Assembly: GCF_022179805.1 (NCBI RefSeq) | Contig: NZ_BPUO01000011.1 | Coordinates: 124,001-188,000 of the forward strand | DNA: 64,000 bases | From: Cupriavidus pauculus | GTDB taxonomy: Bacteria; Pseudomonadota; Gammaproteobacteria; Burkholderiales; Burkholderiaceae | Direction: 5' to 3' | In this document: in pieces, positions 34,561 to 44,022 of the stretch | How the letters are laid out: each line of letters opens with the position of its first letter | Numbering within the stretch: the first letter of the stretch is position 1 | The notes under the pieces: model-generated | Told to the model about the DNA's origin: nothing | Seen by the model: only the letters and a program-made list of their open reading frames with translations | The model's database searches: none | Made by a program: the position numbers and the translations under genes

Positions 34561-35880
34561 TCACCCCTCCCCATCCCCCGCCGGCAGCGTCAGCATCCCG
34601 CTATTAAACGAATACCCATACACCTCGCCATATCGCCCCCAGGCAATCGCGATCTTCAGCACGCGCTCGGCTTCTTCGGGCTTCAGATAATCCTCCAGCT
34701 CCCGCAGCACCGATTCCTCGCCGACCTCGCCGTCTTCGCTCTGCTCCAGCTCGCGCCGGATGTGCGCGGCCAGGGCCACGTGGGTCAGTAGCTGCTTGCC
34801 GAACAGCACCTTGCGCTCGGGCGGCTCGGTACGGTAGTAACTGTGCCCCAGCGGGGTGGCCGTGATGTCGCCACGCTCGATGTGCGCCAGCCCCAGCAGT
34901 TGCATCGCTTCGCAGGCGGGCAGCAGGTCGTCGTCGGTCAGGCCGGCCTCGCGGGCCAGGTGTGGCAGGTCGGCGCGGCCGAGGAACGGCGATTCGTGCA
35001 GCAGGTCGAGCACGGCTTCCATCTGGCCGATGTCGGCTTCGGGCAGGCGGTAGCCGATGGGCAGCGCGGCGGGCATCGACGGCATGCGCGGCGCGGGTGC
35101 GGCCGGAGACGTCATCAGCGCGTAGACCTCGTCGACCAGCGCGCGCACCTGGGCATCGTCGCGGTTGCGCGGGCGGGGGAACGGCACGGCCACTTCGGCA
35201 CGCACGCGCCCCGGGTCGCTGGACAGGATGACGATGCGGTCGGCCATCATCACCGCTTCCTCAATGTTGTGCGACACGATCAGGATGCTGCGGATGTTGG
35301 CGCGCCCCGATTCCCAGAGGTCGAGCATCTCGTCGCGCAGGGTTTCGCCGGTCAGCACGTCCAGCGCCGAGAACGCCTCGTCCATCAGCAGCAGGTCGGG
35401 CTCGGTCACCAGGGCGCGGGCAATGCCCACGCGCTGGCGCATGCCGCCCGACAGCTCGCGCGGCAGTGCGCTGTTGAAGCCGGACAGCCCGATCATGTCG
35501 ATGGCCGCCTCGGCGCGGCGCGCGCGTTCGGCCTTGTTCACGCCCTGGGCCTCCAGGCCCAGTTCCACGTTCTGCTGCACGGTCAGCCACGGGAACAGCG
35601 CGAACGACTGGAACACCATGGCGATGCCCTCGGCCGTGCCGGTCAGCCGCTGGCCGCGGAAATGCACCTCGCCACGGTCGGCGCCGACCAGGCCGGCCAT
35701 GATGCGCAACAGCGTGGACTTGCCCGAGCCCGACTTGCCAAGCATGGCCACGATCTCGCCCTCGCGCAGCGTCAGGTTCACGCCTTCGAGCACGGCGCGG
35801 TCGGTATGGTCGGCGGTGCGGAACATCTTGCCCACGCCGCGCAGGTCGATCACCGGATTGGCGTTGTCTTGCAGTGCCAT
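34561..35880 (-). CDS. ABC transporter ATPase (nitrate/sulfonate type) with C-terminal AAA-associated domain
   Basis: 439 residues. Residues 1-260 are the ATPase: Walker A 'AMLGKSGSGKSTLLRIM', Q-loop 'MVFQSFALFPWLTV', signature 'LSGGMRQRVGIARAL', Walker B 'LLLMDEAFSALD' and 'VSHNIEEA'. After a Pro/Ala linker, residues about 310-435 form an extra domain like the 'AAA-associated C-terminal' family ('DIGQMEAVLDLLHESPFLGRADLPHLAREAGL'), possibly regulatory. The ATG used has GAGGG 7 bp upstream; an ATG two codons earlier is possible. It follows the fused permease by 11 bp. Confidence 0.88.
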   Translation of the reverse strand: MALQDNANPVIDLRGVGKMFRTADHTDRAVLEGVNLTLREGEIVAMLGKSGSGKSTLLRIMAGLVGADRGEVHFRGQRLTGTAEGIAMVFQSFALFPWLTVQQNVELGLEAQGVNKAERARRAEAAIDMIGLSGFNSALPRELSGGMRQRVGIARALVTEPDLLLMDEAFSALDVLTGETLRDEMLDLWESGRANIRSILIVSHNIEEAVMMADRIVILSSDPGRVRAEVAVPFPRPRNRDDAQVRALVDEVYALMTSPAAPAPRMPSMPAALPIGYRLPEADIGQMEAVLDLLHESPFLGRADLPHLAREAGLTDDDLLPACEAMQLLGLAHIERGDITATPLGHSYYRTEPPERKVLFGKQLLTHVALAAHIRRELEQSEDGEVGEESVLRELEDYLKPEEAERVLKIAIAWGRYGEVYGYSFNSGMLTLPAGDGEG

Positions 35881-35891
35881 CGTCATCCCTC

Positions 35892-37634
35892 TCAAAGCCG
35901 CGTGCGCGCCTGCGCCAGGTTGTACAGCCGGTTCCAAAGCAACTGGTTGAAGCCCACCACGAACAGCGCCATCACGCCGATGCCCAGCGCGATACGCGGA
36001 AAGTCGCCGCGTGCCGTCATCTCGGCGATATAGCTGCCCAGGCCCGTGGCCACCAGCGTGCGGTCGCCCCAGGTCACGTATTCGGACACGATGCTGGCGT
36101 TCCAGGATCCGCCCGCCGCCGTCACCAGGCCGGTCAGCAGGCTGGGGAACACGGCCGGCACCAGGAAGCGGCGCCACAGCAGCCAGCCCTTGAGCCCGAA
36201 GTTACGCGCGGCCAGCCGCAGTTCGGTGGGAATGCCCGATGCGCCGGCCACCACGTTGAACAGGATGTACCACTGCGTGCCAAAGATCATCAGCGGGCTG
36301 AGCCAGATCTCGGGGTTCAGGCCGAACCGCGCGATGGCCATCACGGCCAGCGGAAACATCAGGTTGGCCGGAAAGGCCGCCAGGAACTGGGCGATGGGCT
36401 GCGCCACGCGCGCCAGCGACGGATTGAGCCCGATGCGGATGCCGATGGGCACCCAGACCAGCGCCGCCAGTGCGATCAGCACCACCACGCGCACCATCGT
36501 CAGCGTGCCGAGCCAGAGCACATGGGCGGCTTCGGCCCAGCCCACCTCGCTGTGCACGAAGTGGAACACGCGGTAGAGCGCGGCCAACGCGATGACGACG
36601 ATCAGGCCGTCGCGCAGCCGGTCGTGCCACGGCGCCCAGCGCGCCGGCGTGGCTGGCAGCCTCACCACGTTGCGATGCCGGGCGCTCCAGGCCAGCGTGT
36701 GGCCCGCCAGCGCGGCGGTGCGCTTGAGCAGCGCATGCACCCAGGCCGAGCGCCGCAGCACGTCGAGCAGCCACGACTGCGGCGCGGCGTCCTGCGCCAG
36801 CGACTCAAAGCGGAAGCGGTCGGCCCAGGCCACGAGCGGACGGAACAGGAACTGGTCATAGAGCACGATGCCGGCCAGCATCGCCAGGATCGCCCAGCCA
36901 ATCGCGGCCAGGTTCTGCTGCTCGATGGCCAGCGCGATGTACGACCCGATGCCGGGCAGGCGGATGTCGTGGCCGGACACCGAGATGGCTTCGGAGGCCA
37001 CCACGAAGAACCAGCCGCCGGACATCGACATCATCATGTTCCAGAGCAGGCCCGGCATGGCGTAGGGCACCTCCAGCCGCCAGAAGCGTTGCCAGCCTGA
37101 GAGCCGGAACATGGTGGCGGCCTCCAGCAGCTCGCCCGGGATCGTGCGGAACGACTGGTACAGGCTGAAGGCCATGTTCCACGCCTGCGACGTGAAGATG
37201 GCAAAGATGGCGGCGCATTCCACGCCGGCGATGTTGCCGGGGAACAGCGCGATGAAGCCCGTGACCGTGATCGACAGGAAGCCGAGGACCGGGATCGACT
37301 GGAGGATGTCCAGCGCCGGCACCATCACTTTTTCGGCGGTGCGGCTGCGTGTGGCAATGGCCGCGAACGCGAACGAGAACACCAGCGACGCCGTCAGCGC
37401 GAGCAGCATGCGGATGCTGGTGCGCATCAGGTAATAAGGCAGCCAGGTGACGTCGAGATGGATGGCCAGCGCCTCGCCGGGCTGGTACGGCACGTCCATC
37501 TGGCGCGCGGCATAGGCCACGATGACGATGGCGGCCAGGATGATCGGCAACAGCGCCAGGTCGAAGCGGTTCGGCGGCGCGTTCAGCCGCGGGGCGACGT
37601 AGCCCGGGGCCTGGTTGTGTGGCGTTGGTGGCAT
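35892..37634 (-). CDS. ABC transporter permease, two fused transmembrane domains
   Basis: 580 residues holding two binding-protein-dependent permease domains (about 60-290 and 380-580), each with the cytoplasmic coupling loop: 'LLEAATMFRLSGWQRFWRLEVPYAMPGLLW' and 'ELRLAARNFGLKGWLLWRRFLVPAVFPSLLTG'. A single chain can thus form the whole membrane channel. With the ATPase it makes an importer of the nitrate/sulfonate/taurine class, but no binding protein gene is adjacent. The longer open frame upstream reads through a REP palindrome, so the ATG after it was chosen. Confidence 0.87.
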   Translation of the reverse strand: MPPTPHNQAPGYVAPRLNAPPNRFDLALLPIILAAIVIVAYAARQMDVPYQPGEALAIHLDVTWLPYYLMRTSIRMLLALTASLVFSFAFAAIATRSRTAEKVMVPALDILQSIPVLGFLSITVTGFIALFPGNIAGVECAAIFAIFTSQAWNMAFSLYQSFRTIPGELLEAATMFRLSGWQRFWRLEVPYAMPGLLWNMMMSMSGGWFFVVASEAISVSGHDIRLPGIGSYIALAIEQQNLAAIGWAILAMLAGIVLYDQFLFRPLVAWADRFRFESLAQDAAPQSWLLDVLRRSAWVHALLKRTAALAGHTLAWSARHRNVVRLPATPARWAPWHDRLRDGLIVVIALAALYRVFHFVHSEVGWAEAAHVLWLGTLTMVRVVVLIALAALVWVPIGIRIGLNPSLARVAQPIAQFLAAFPANLMFPLAVMAIARFGLNPEIWLSPLMIFGTQWYILFNVVAGASGIPTELRLAARNFGLKGWLLWRRFLVPAVFPSLLTGLVTAAGGSWNASIVSEYVTWGDRTLVATGLGSYIAEMTARGDFPRIALGIGVMALFVVGFNQLLWNRLYNLAQARTRL

Positions 37635-37693
37635 CGGTACGCGCTCCCCGGTTGAGATGCGCCGTGCCCTCGGTCCCAGCCCGCCAATGGGGT

Positions 37694-37737
37694 GCTCCCC
37701 TCTCCCGCGCGGCGGGAGAGGGGCTGGGGGTGAGGGC
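37694..37737 (+). repeat. REP-like palindrome, copy 4 (tail to the right)
   Basis: Stem CCCCTCTCCCGC / GCGGGAGAGGGG and tail CTGGGGGTGAGGGC. The DNA after the tail (AAAGGCATCGTATGCTGAC) resembles that after copy 1, so these two share a spacer type. Here no facing partner is present. It lies between the permease and acylphosphatase start regions. Confidence 0.85.
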
Positions 37738-37786
37738 AAAGGCATCGTATGCTGACTCTGACCAGATAACCTAACGCCCCACCCGA

Positions 37787-37803
37787 CTAGGTAGTTTACC
37801 TAG
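37787..37803. promoter_or_regulatory. 17-bp perfect palindrome before acyP
   Basis: CTAGGTA-GTT-TACCTAG, a 7-3-7 dyad immediately upstream of the AAGGAG ribosome site of acyP. It could be a repressor operator or a leader hairpin that hides the ribosome site. Confidence 0.45.
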
Positions 37804-37818
37804 GGCAAGGAGATTTTC

Positions 37819-38106
37819 ATGACAGCACGAACCGAGACCTGGCACCTGCTCGCGCATGGCCGCGTGCAGGGCGTGGGCTACCGTGCCGCGTGTGCCGACA
37901 AAGCCATCGCGCTTGGGCTGGGTGGCTGGGTGAGAAACCGTGTGGATGGCACCGTGGAGGTCATCGCCACCGGCTCACGCGAGCAGTTGGAAACGCTGCG
38001 CGGGTGGATGGAGCAGGGGCCGCCCGCCGCGCAGGTGTCGAAGGTGGAGATGGAAACGGCGCCGTCCGAAGCGTTCGACCACTTCGAATGGCGCCCGACT
38101 GCCTAG
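37819..38106 (+). CDS. acyP: Acylphosphatase
   Basis: 95 residues, full length. Hydrolyses acyl phosphates. The signature 'AHGRVQGVGYRAACADKA' carries the catalytic arginine and 'GGWVRNRVDGTVEVIATG' the catalytic asparagine. AAGGAG lies 7 bp before the ATG. A single gene convergent with ung (4 bp apart), preceded by a notable palindrome. Confidence 0.95.
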   Translation: MTARTETWHLLAHGRVQGVGYRAACADKAIALGLGGWVRNRVDGTVEVIATGSREQLETLRGWMEQGPPAAQVSKVEMETAPSEAFDHFEWRPTA

Positions 38107-38110
38107 ATGG

Positions 38111-38893
38111 TCAGACGGACTTCAGCCAGTCGATACCGGGCCGGCCGTGGCGTTCCAGCCAGTCATTGGCCTGCCGGAAATGCCCGCAGCCCAGAAAACC
38201 GCGATGGGCCGACAGCGGCGACGGATGCGGGGCTTCGAGCACACAGTGCGTCTGGCCTTCCAGCAAGGCGCGCTTGGCCTGGGCATGGCTGCCCCACAGC
38301 ATGAAGACCAGGTTCGGCCGCGATGCGGCCAGCGCGTGGATCAGGCAGTCGGTCACGGCTTCCCAGCCGCGCTTGGCATGGCTGGCCGCGTTGGCCTGCT
38401 CGACGGTCAGTACCGTGTTCAGGAGCAGCACGCCCTGGCGCGCCCAACCTTCCAGGTTGCCCGACGCGCGCACCGGTTCCGCGCCATATTCGGCACCGAT
38501 TTCCTTGAAGATATTGCGCAGGCTGGGCGGCACCTTGATGCCGTCGGGCACCGAGAACGCCAGGCCATGTGCCTGCGGCATCTCCACGCCGCCCACCACG
38601 CCGGTGCCGTGATACGGGTCCTGGCCCAGGATCACCACCTGCACCGCGTCGGGCGGCGTGAGGTGCAGCGCGTGGAAAACCGTGTGCGGGAACACCGGTT
38701 TGCCGGCGGCACGCTCGCCATCGACGAAATCACAGAGCGCCTGCCACGCCGTATTGCCCATGCAGGGTGCCAGTAGCTGGCGCCACGCGGCGGGCAGGGC
38801 GTCGACCTGGGTTTGCAGCGTGTCGCAGGCGACGGGGGTATCCGGCGAGGTGGCCGTGTCGGGCGTGTCGGTGGCGAACAGGTCGGCTTGCAT
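38111..38893 (-). CDS. ung: Uracil-DNA glycosylase
   Basis: 260 residues. Removes uracil from DNA. Motif A 'VVILGQDPYHG' with the catalytic aspartate is present, but instead of running straight into QAHGL it is followed by an eight-residue insert ('TGVVGGVEMP') before 'QAHGLAFSVP'. 'VPPSLRNIFKE', 'GVLLLNTVLTVE' and the C-terminal 'EAPHPSPLSAHRGFLGCGHF' with the catalytic histidine are intact. A Thr/Pro-rich N-terminal stretch precedes the fold. The start overlaps the CYTH gene stop by one base (TGATG), so the two are coupled. Confidence 0.95.
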   Translation of the reverse strand: MQADLFATDTPDTATSPDTPVACDTLQTQVDALPAAWRQLLAPCMGNTAWQALCDFVDGERAAGKPVFPHTVFHALHLTPPDAVQVVILGQDPYHGTGVVGGVEMPQAHGLAFSVPDGIKVPPSLRNIFKEIGAEYGAEPVRASGNLEGWARQGVLLLNTVLTVEQANAASHAKRGWEAVTDCLIHALAASRPNLVFMLWGSHAQAKRALLEGQTHCVLEAPHPSPLSAHRGFLGCGHFRQANDWLERHGRPGIDWLKSV

Positions 38894-39528
38894 CAGGTGG
38901 GTTGGGTGAGTCGATAGCCGCGCGCGGCCTTGCTGAGGTCGGACGGCTGCAGCGGCGCCACGTGGGCCAGCCGGCGTGCAAACGCGCGCAGCGCGGCTTC
39001 GGCCGTGGCGTCGTCGGTGTTTGCCGTGGCCGCGTCGCGCGGCAGCCATTCGAGTTCGAGTTCCTGGATCCGTTCGGTACGCGCCGTGCCGGCCGCGCTG
39101 ATGGCGCCGGTGTCGAGCGCGGCTTCGATGCGCTCGCCGTCCTGCTCCACGATCCACGTACGCCGGACAAAGTCGGTGCGGAAGACCGGCGCCAGCCGTG
39201 CCACCAGCGGCGCCAACACGGCGCGGGCTTCCTCATTGAAGCGGGTCAGGTCGATGGCCTCGCCGGCCACTTCGGTTTCCCACTCGTGGCGCGTGGACAG
39301 GCCGCCGGTGCTCTTGCTGGCCGTCTTCAGCGTCTGCAGCCACTGCTGGCCTTTCCGGCGCAGCCGCAGCGCGGCGCGCGCCTGCGCCAGTTCGCGCCCG
39401 GGTGTGTCCAGGTAGACGTTCAACAGCGTGGTTTCGCCACGCGCTTCGCCATGGGCATCGAGCCATGCGGCCACGGCGGCCAGCGCCGCGTCGGGCACGG
39501 CCAGTTTCAGTTCGATCTCGGTCGCCAT
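38893..39528 (-). CDS. CYTH domain protein (triphosphatase-like)
   Basis: 211 residues. The CYTH signature ExExK is 'EIELKL' at residues 4-9, followed by the alternating charged strands of a tunnel fold ('LLNVYLDTPGRELAQARAALRLRRKGQQWLQTLK', 'WIVEQDGERIEAALDTG'). Members bind triphosphates and often hydrolyse inorganic triphosphate. The usual C-terminal CHAD domain is absent. It lies just upstream of ung in the same unit. Confidence 0.87.
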   Translation of the reverse strand: MATEIELKLAVPDAALAAVAAWLDAHGEARGETTLLNVYLDTPGRELAQARAALRLRRKGQQWLQTLKTASKSTGGLSTRHEWETEVAGEAIDLTRFNEEARAVLAPLVARLAPVFRTDFVRRTWIVEQDGERIEAALDTGAISAAGTARTERIQELELEWLPRDAATANTDDATAEAALRAFARRLAHVAPLQPSDLSKAARGYRLTQPT

Positions 39529-39548
39529 GGCGTCAGTCCGTCTTCCGG

Positions 39549-40352
39549 TCAGCCGAACAGGCGGGCCAGCTCCACGCCCGGTTCGGGCGCGCGCATGAAC
39601 GCCTCGCCCACCAGGAAGGCGTGGACGGCGGCATCGCGCATGCGCTTGACGTCGTCCGGGCCCAGGATGCCGGACTCGGTCACCACCAGGCGCTCGGCCG
39701 GCATATGCGGCAGCAGGTTCAGGGTGTTGTCGAGCGACACCTCGAACGTGCGCAGGTTGCGGTTGTTCACGCCCACCAGCGGCGTCTTCAGCTTCAGCGC
39801 GGCGTCGAGTTCGTCGTCGCCATGCACTTCCACCAGCACGTCCATGCCCAGTTCATGCGCGCAGGCTTCGAGTTCGGCCATCAGGCCGTGGTCGAGTGCC
39901 GCCACGATCAGCAGGATGGCATCGGCGCCCCAGGTGCGGGCTTCATAGACCTGGTACAGGTCCATCATGAAGTCCTTGCGCAGCGCCGGCAGGTCGCAGG
40001 CGGCGCGGGCGCGCTTCAGGTAGTCGGCGTGGCCCTGGAAGAAGTTCACGTCGGTCAGCACGGACAGGCACGCCGCGCCGTGCGTGGCATAGCTTTCGGC
40101 GATGGCCTCGGGCACGAAGTTCTCGCGCAGCACGCCCTTGGACGGCGACGCCTTCTTCACTTCGGAAATCACGCCGGCGTGGCCGGCCGCGATCTTCTCG
40201 CGCAGCGCGCGTTCAAAGCCGCGCGGTGCCAGGCCGGGCTCGCCGCGCAGGCTCTCGGCCTCGGCGCGCAGGCTCGGCAGGTCGCGCTTCTTGCGCGCCG
40301 CGTTCACTTCGTCGGCCTTGACGGCCAGGATCTTCTCAAGAATGTCGGACAT
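39549..40352 (-). CDS. trpC: Indole-3-glycerol-phosphate synthase
   Basis: 267 residues, monofunctional TrpC (no fused TrpF). Converts carboxyphenylamino-deoxyribulose phosphate to indole glycerol phosphate. 'GVISEVKKASPSKGVLRENF' holds the catalytic lysine, 'LSVLTDVNFFQGHADYL', 'LRKDFMMDLYQVYEARTWGADAILLI', 'VGVNNRNLRTFEV' and 'VTESGI' complete the barrel site. Last gene of trpEGDC, 6 bp after trpD. Confidence 0.96.
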   Translation of the reverse strand: MSDILEKILAVKADEVNAARKKRDLPSLRAEAESLRGEPGLAPRGFERALREKIAAGHAGVISEVKKASPSKGVLRENFVPEAIAESYATHGAACLSVLTDVNFFQGHADYLKRARAACDLPALRKDFMMDLYQVYEARTWGADAILLIVAALDHGLMAELEACAHELGMDVLVEVHGDDELDAALKLKTPLVGVNNRNLRTFEVSLDNTLNLLPHMPAERLVVTESGILGPDDVKRMRDAAVHAFLVGEAFMRAPEPGVELARLFG

Positions 40353-40358
40353 GGCGAT

Positions 40359-41387
40359 TTACCTAAATTGCTGCGTGGCGCGCACGAACTGGTCAAGCTT
40401 CTCGCGGGCCGCGCCGCTGGCGATGGCTTCGCGCGCACGCTTGATGCCATCCTCGATCGAGCTGGCCACGTTGGCGGCGTAGAGCGCGGTGCCGGCGTTC
40501 AGCGACACGATCTCGCGCGGCGTGCCCGCCACGTTGCCCAGCGCTTCGAGCAGCATTTCCTTCGATTCGGCCGCATCGGCCACCTTGAGGCCACGGTTCG
40601 AGATCATCGACAGGCCAAAGTCTTCCGGATGGATCTCATACTCGCGCACCTCGCCATCCTTCAGTTCGCCCACCAGCGTGGCGGCGCCCAGTGATACCTC
40701 GTCCATGCCGTCCTTGCCGTACACCACGATTGCGTGCTGCGCGCCCAGGCGCTGCATCACGCGCACCTGGATGCCGACCAAGTCGGGGTGGAACACGCCC
40801 ATCAGGATGTTCGGCGCGTCGGCCGGATTGGTCAGCGGGCCCAGGATATTGAAGATCGTGCGCACGCCCATTTCCTTGCGGATCGGCGCCACGTTCTTCA
40901 TGGCCGGATGGTGGGTCGGCGCGAACATGAAGCCGATGCCGGTCTGCTCGATGCACTCGCCCACCTGCTCGGGCGTCAGCATGATGTTCACGCCCAGCGC
41001 CTCCAGCACGTCGGCGCTGCCGGACTTGGACGAAACGCCACGATTGCCGTGCTTGGCGATCTTGGCGCCAGCCGCGGCGGCCACGAACATCGACGCCGTG
41101 GAGATATTGAACGTATGCGAGCCGTCGCCGCCGGTGCCCACGATGTCGACGAAGTTCTGGCGGTCCTGCACGGTCACGTGGTTGGCAAACTCGCGCATCA
41201 CCTGCGCGGCGGCCGAGATCTCGCCGATGGTTTCCTTCTTCACGCGCAGGCCGGTCAGGATGGCGGCGGCCATCACCGGGCTGATCTGGCCCTGCATGAT
41301 CTGCCGCATCAGGTGCAGCATCTCGTCATGAAAGATCTCGCGGTGTTCGATGCAGCGCGTCAGCGCTTCCTGCGGCGTGATGGACAT
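40359..41387 (-). CDS. trpD: Anthranilate phosphoribosyltransferase
   Basis: 342 residues. Transfers phosphoribose to anthranilate. 'DIVGTGGDGSHTFNISTASMFVAAAAGAKIAKHGNRGVSSKSGSADVLEALG' type motifs (PRPP and anthranilate sites) are intact, as is 'LGPLTNPA'. TrpG is a separate protein here, not fused as in E. coli. The ATG MSITPQEAL has AGAAGAGA upstream; the longer frame runs back into trpG and is not used. Confidence 0.96.
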   Translation of the reverse strand: MSITPQEALTRCIEHREIFHDEMLHLMRQIMQGQISPVMAAAILTGLRVKKETIGEISAAAQVMREFANHVTVQDRQNFVDIVGTGGDGSHTFNISTASMFVAAAAGAKIAKHGNRGVSSKSGSADVLEALGVNIMLTPEQVGECIEQTGIGFMFAPTHHPAMKNVAPIRKEMGVRTIFNILGPLTNPADAPNILMGVFHPDLVGIQVRVMQRLGAQHAIVVYGKDGMDEVSLGAATLVGELKDGEVREYEIHPEDFGLSMISNRGLKVADAAESKEMLLEALGNVAGTPREIVSLNAGTALYAANVASSIEDGIKRAREAIASGAAREKLDQFVRATQQFR

Positions 41388-41437
41388 GGCGGTCTCTTCT
41401 ATGTTGTGGGCGGCGTAGGCGGAAAAGTCGGTGCGCC

Positions 41438-42007
<570 letters not shown>

Positions 42008-42025
42008 GTCATCTCTCCCGGGGGC

Positions 42026-43549
42026 TCAGAGGTCGGCGTCCAGGCCGTCCTGGACCTGTTCCGCGGCGCGGATCACGGCGCGCGCCTTCGCCTCGGTTTC
42101 CCTCCATTCGGCCTCGGGGTCCGAGTCCGCGACAATGCCGGCTGCGGCCTGCACGTAGAGATTGCCTTCCTTGATCACGCCGGTACGGATGGCGATTGCC
42201 AGGTCCATCTCGCCGCCGAACGACAGGTAGCCCACGGCGCCGCCGTAGATGCCGCGCTTGCGCGGTTCCAGTTCGTCGATGATCTCCATGGCGCGCACCT
42301 TGGGTGCCCCGGACAGCGTGCCGGCCGGGAACGTGGCGCGCAGCACGTCGAGGTTGCTCATGCCGTCGCGCAGCGTGCCTTCCACCGAACTCACGATGTG
42401 CTGCACGTGCGAGTACTTTTCGATCACCATCTTGTCGGTGACCTTGACCGTGCCGGTTTCGGCGATGCGGCCGATGTCGTTGCGCGCCAGGTCGATCAGC
42501 ATCACGTGCTCGGCAATCTCCTTCGGATCGTTGAGCAGTTCGGTGGCAAGCTGGGCGTCGCGCTCGGGCGTGCTGCCGCGCGGACGGGTGCCGGCCAGCG
42601 GGCGGATCGTGACGATGCGGGCGGTCTCGGCGTCGCCGTTCTGCGGCGTGCCGATCTTGCGGGTCTCCTGGCGTACCAGGATCTCCGGCGACGCGCCCAC
42701 CACCTGGAAGTCACCGAAGTTGTAGAAGTACATGTACGGCGACGGGTTCAGCGAGCGCAGCGCGCGGTACAGCGACAGCGGCGAGTCACGGTACGGCTTG
42801 ACCAGGCGCTGGCCCACCTGCACCTGCATCATGTCGCCGGCCATGATGTATTCCTTGGCCTTGTGCACGGCAGTCAGGTAGTCGGCCTTGGCGAATTCTC
42901 GATAGACCTCGGACTGCACCGACGGGCTGGTCACGGGCACATCCACGGGCTGGCGCAGCTTCATGCGCAGTTCGCGCAGGCGCTGGCGGGCGCGGGAATA
43001 GGCTTCGGGCGTGGTCGGGTCGGCGTAGACAATCAGGTAGAGCTTGCCGGACAGGTTGTCGATCACGGCCAGTTCTTCGCACAGCAGCAGCTGGATGTCA
43101 GGCAGGCCCAGGTCGTCGGGCATCTGCTTGCCGGCCAGCTTCTTCTCGATGTAGCGCACGGCGTCGTAGCCGAAGTAACCGGCCAGGCCGCCGCAGAAGC
43201 GCGGCATGCCCGGGCGCAGCGCCACCTTGAAACGGCTTTCGAATTCGGCGATGAAGTCGAGCGGATTGCCTTCGCGGGTTTCAACGACCTTGCCGTCGGT
43301 CACCACCTCGGCGCGCTCGCCGTAGGCGCGGATCAGCGTGCGGGCGTGCAGGCCGATGAACGAGTAGCGGCCGAAGCGCTCGCCGCCCACCACCGATTCC
43401 AGCAGGAACGTGTTCACGCCGCGCGTTTGCGACTGGGCCAGCTTCAGGTACAGCGACAGCGGCGTTTCCAGGTCGGCCAGTGCCTCGGCGATGATCGGAA
43501 TGCGGTTGTAGCCCTGGTCGGCCAGCGATTTGAATTCCAGTTCGGTCAT
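42026..43549 (-). CDS. trpE: Anthranilate synthase component I
   Basis: 507 residues. Converts chorismate to anthranilate with TrpG. The N-terminal LLES motif (residues 49-52) that binds feedback tryptophan is present, so the enzyme should be tryptophan-inhibited. The chorismate domain shows 'DMMQVQVGQRLVKPYRDSPLSLYRALRSLNPSPYMYF', 'TIRPLAGTRPRG', 'ELLNDPKEIAEHVMLIDLARNDIGR' and 'GTLSGAPKVRAMEIIDELEP'. Start MTELEF has AGAGGA 7 bp upstream. First of trpEGDC. Confidence 0.96.
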   Translation of the reverse strand: MTELEFKSLADQGYNRIPIIAEALADLETPLSLYLKLAQSQTRGVNTFLLESVVGGERFGRYSFIGLHARTLIRAYGERAEVVTDGKVVETREGNPLDFIAEFESRFKVALRPGMPRFCGGLAGYFGYDAVRYIEKKLAGKQMPDDLGLPDIQLLLCEELAVIDNLSGKLYLIVYADPTTPEAYSRARQRLRELRMKLRQPVDVPVTSPSVQSEVYREFAKADYLTAVHKAKEYIMAGDMMQVQVGQRLVKPYRDSPLSLYRALRSLNPSPYMYFYNFGDFQVVGASPEILVRQETRKIGTPQNGDAETARIVTIRPLAGTRPRGSTPERDAQLATELLNDPKEIAEHVMLIDLARNDIGRIAETGTVKVTDKMVIEKYSHVQHIVSSVEGTLRDGMSNLDVLRATFPAGTLSGAPKVRAMEIIDELEPRKRGIYGGAVGYLSFGGEMDLAIAIRTGVIKEGNLYVQAAAGIVADSDPEAEWRETEAKARAVIRAAEQVQDGLDADL

Positions 43550-44022
43550 GTCGATCCTCTTCTTGCGGCGCCGGCCAGTATGGTCGGGTCGGGCGGCACC
43601 ATGATGTCGTTCGCGAGGAGGGAAGGGCGACAACCTGCATCAACCCGCCTCCCGTGGGGGCGGACCGTGGTGCACACGTGAATCGATGAGGCAGCACACG
43701 GCCAGGGATGGCGCGTGGCACGTTCTCGAGGCTAACCGTAGCACAGGCGTTGCAGGGAGCAACCGGAACCACGGCGCTGGCGGAGGAATCTGCCGGGAAG
43801 GCCGGCCGTCAGGGAATCTGGACCGGTCCGGCGGAGCTTGAGGGGGAGGGAATCGGCAGCAGACTGCGCAATTCCGGGTGCCCCGGCAAGCCCGTCAGGA
43901 AACTCGCGAACGCACTTTACGCCTGTTCAGAGGCGCGCCAGCGACGCCAGGGCCAGGCCTGCCGATCACTGCCAGAAGAGATGCGTTTGCGGTTGAGGAA
44001 CATTGAGTGGTGTTCAGCCGAG
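43550..44022 (-). promoter_or_regulatory. trpE upstream region without a gene
   Basis: 473 bp between gph and trpE. Frames crossing it are shadows of gph or lack ribosome sites. The trp genes may have their own promoter here. No leader peptide with clustered Trp codons and no hairpin-plus-T-run attenuator was seen. A GC-rich hairpin (CCGCC-CCCACGGGA-GGCGG on the minus strand) lies about 100 bp before trpE, without a T tract. Confidence 0.5.

Noticed and set aside
43550..43740. Possible trp attenuator before trpE
   Set aside because: No leader peptide with adjacent Trp codons and no hairpin followed by a T run on the minus strand.
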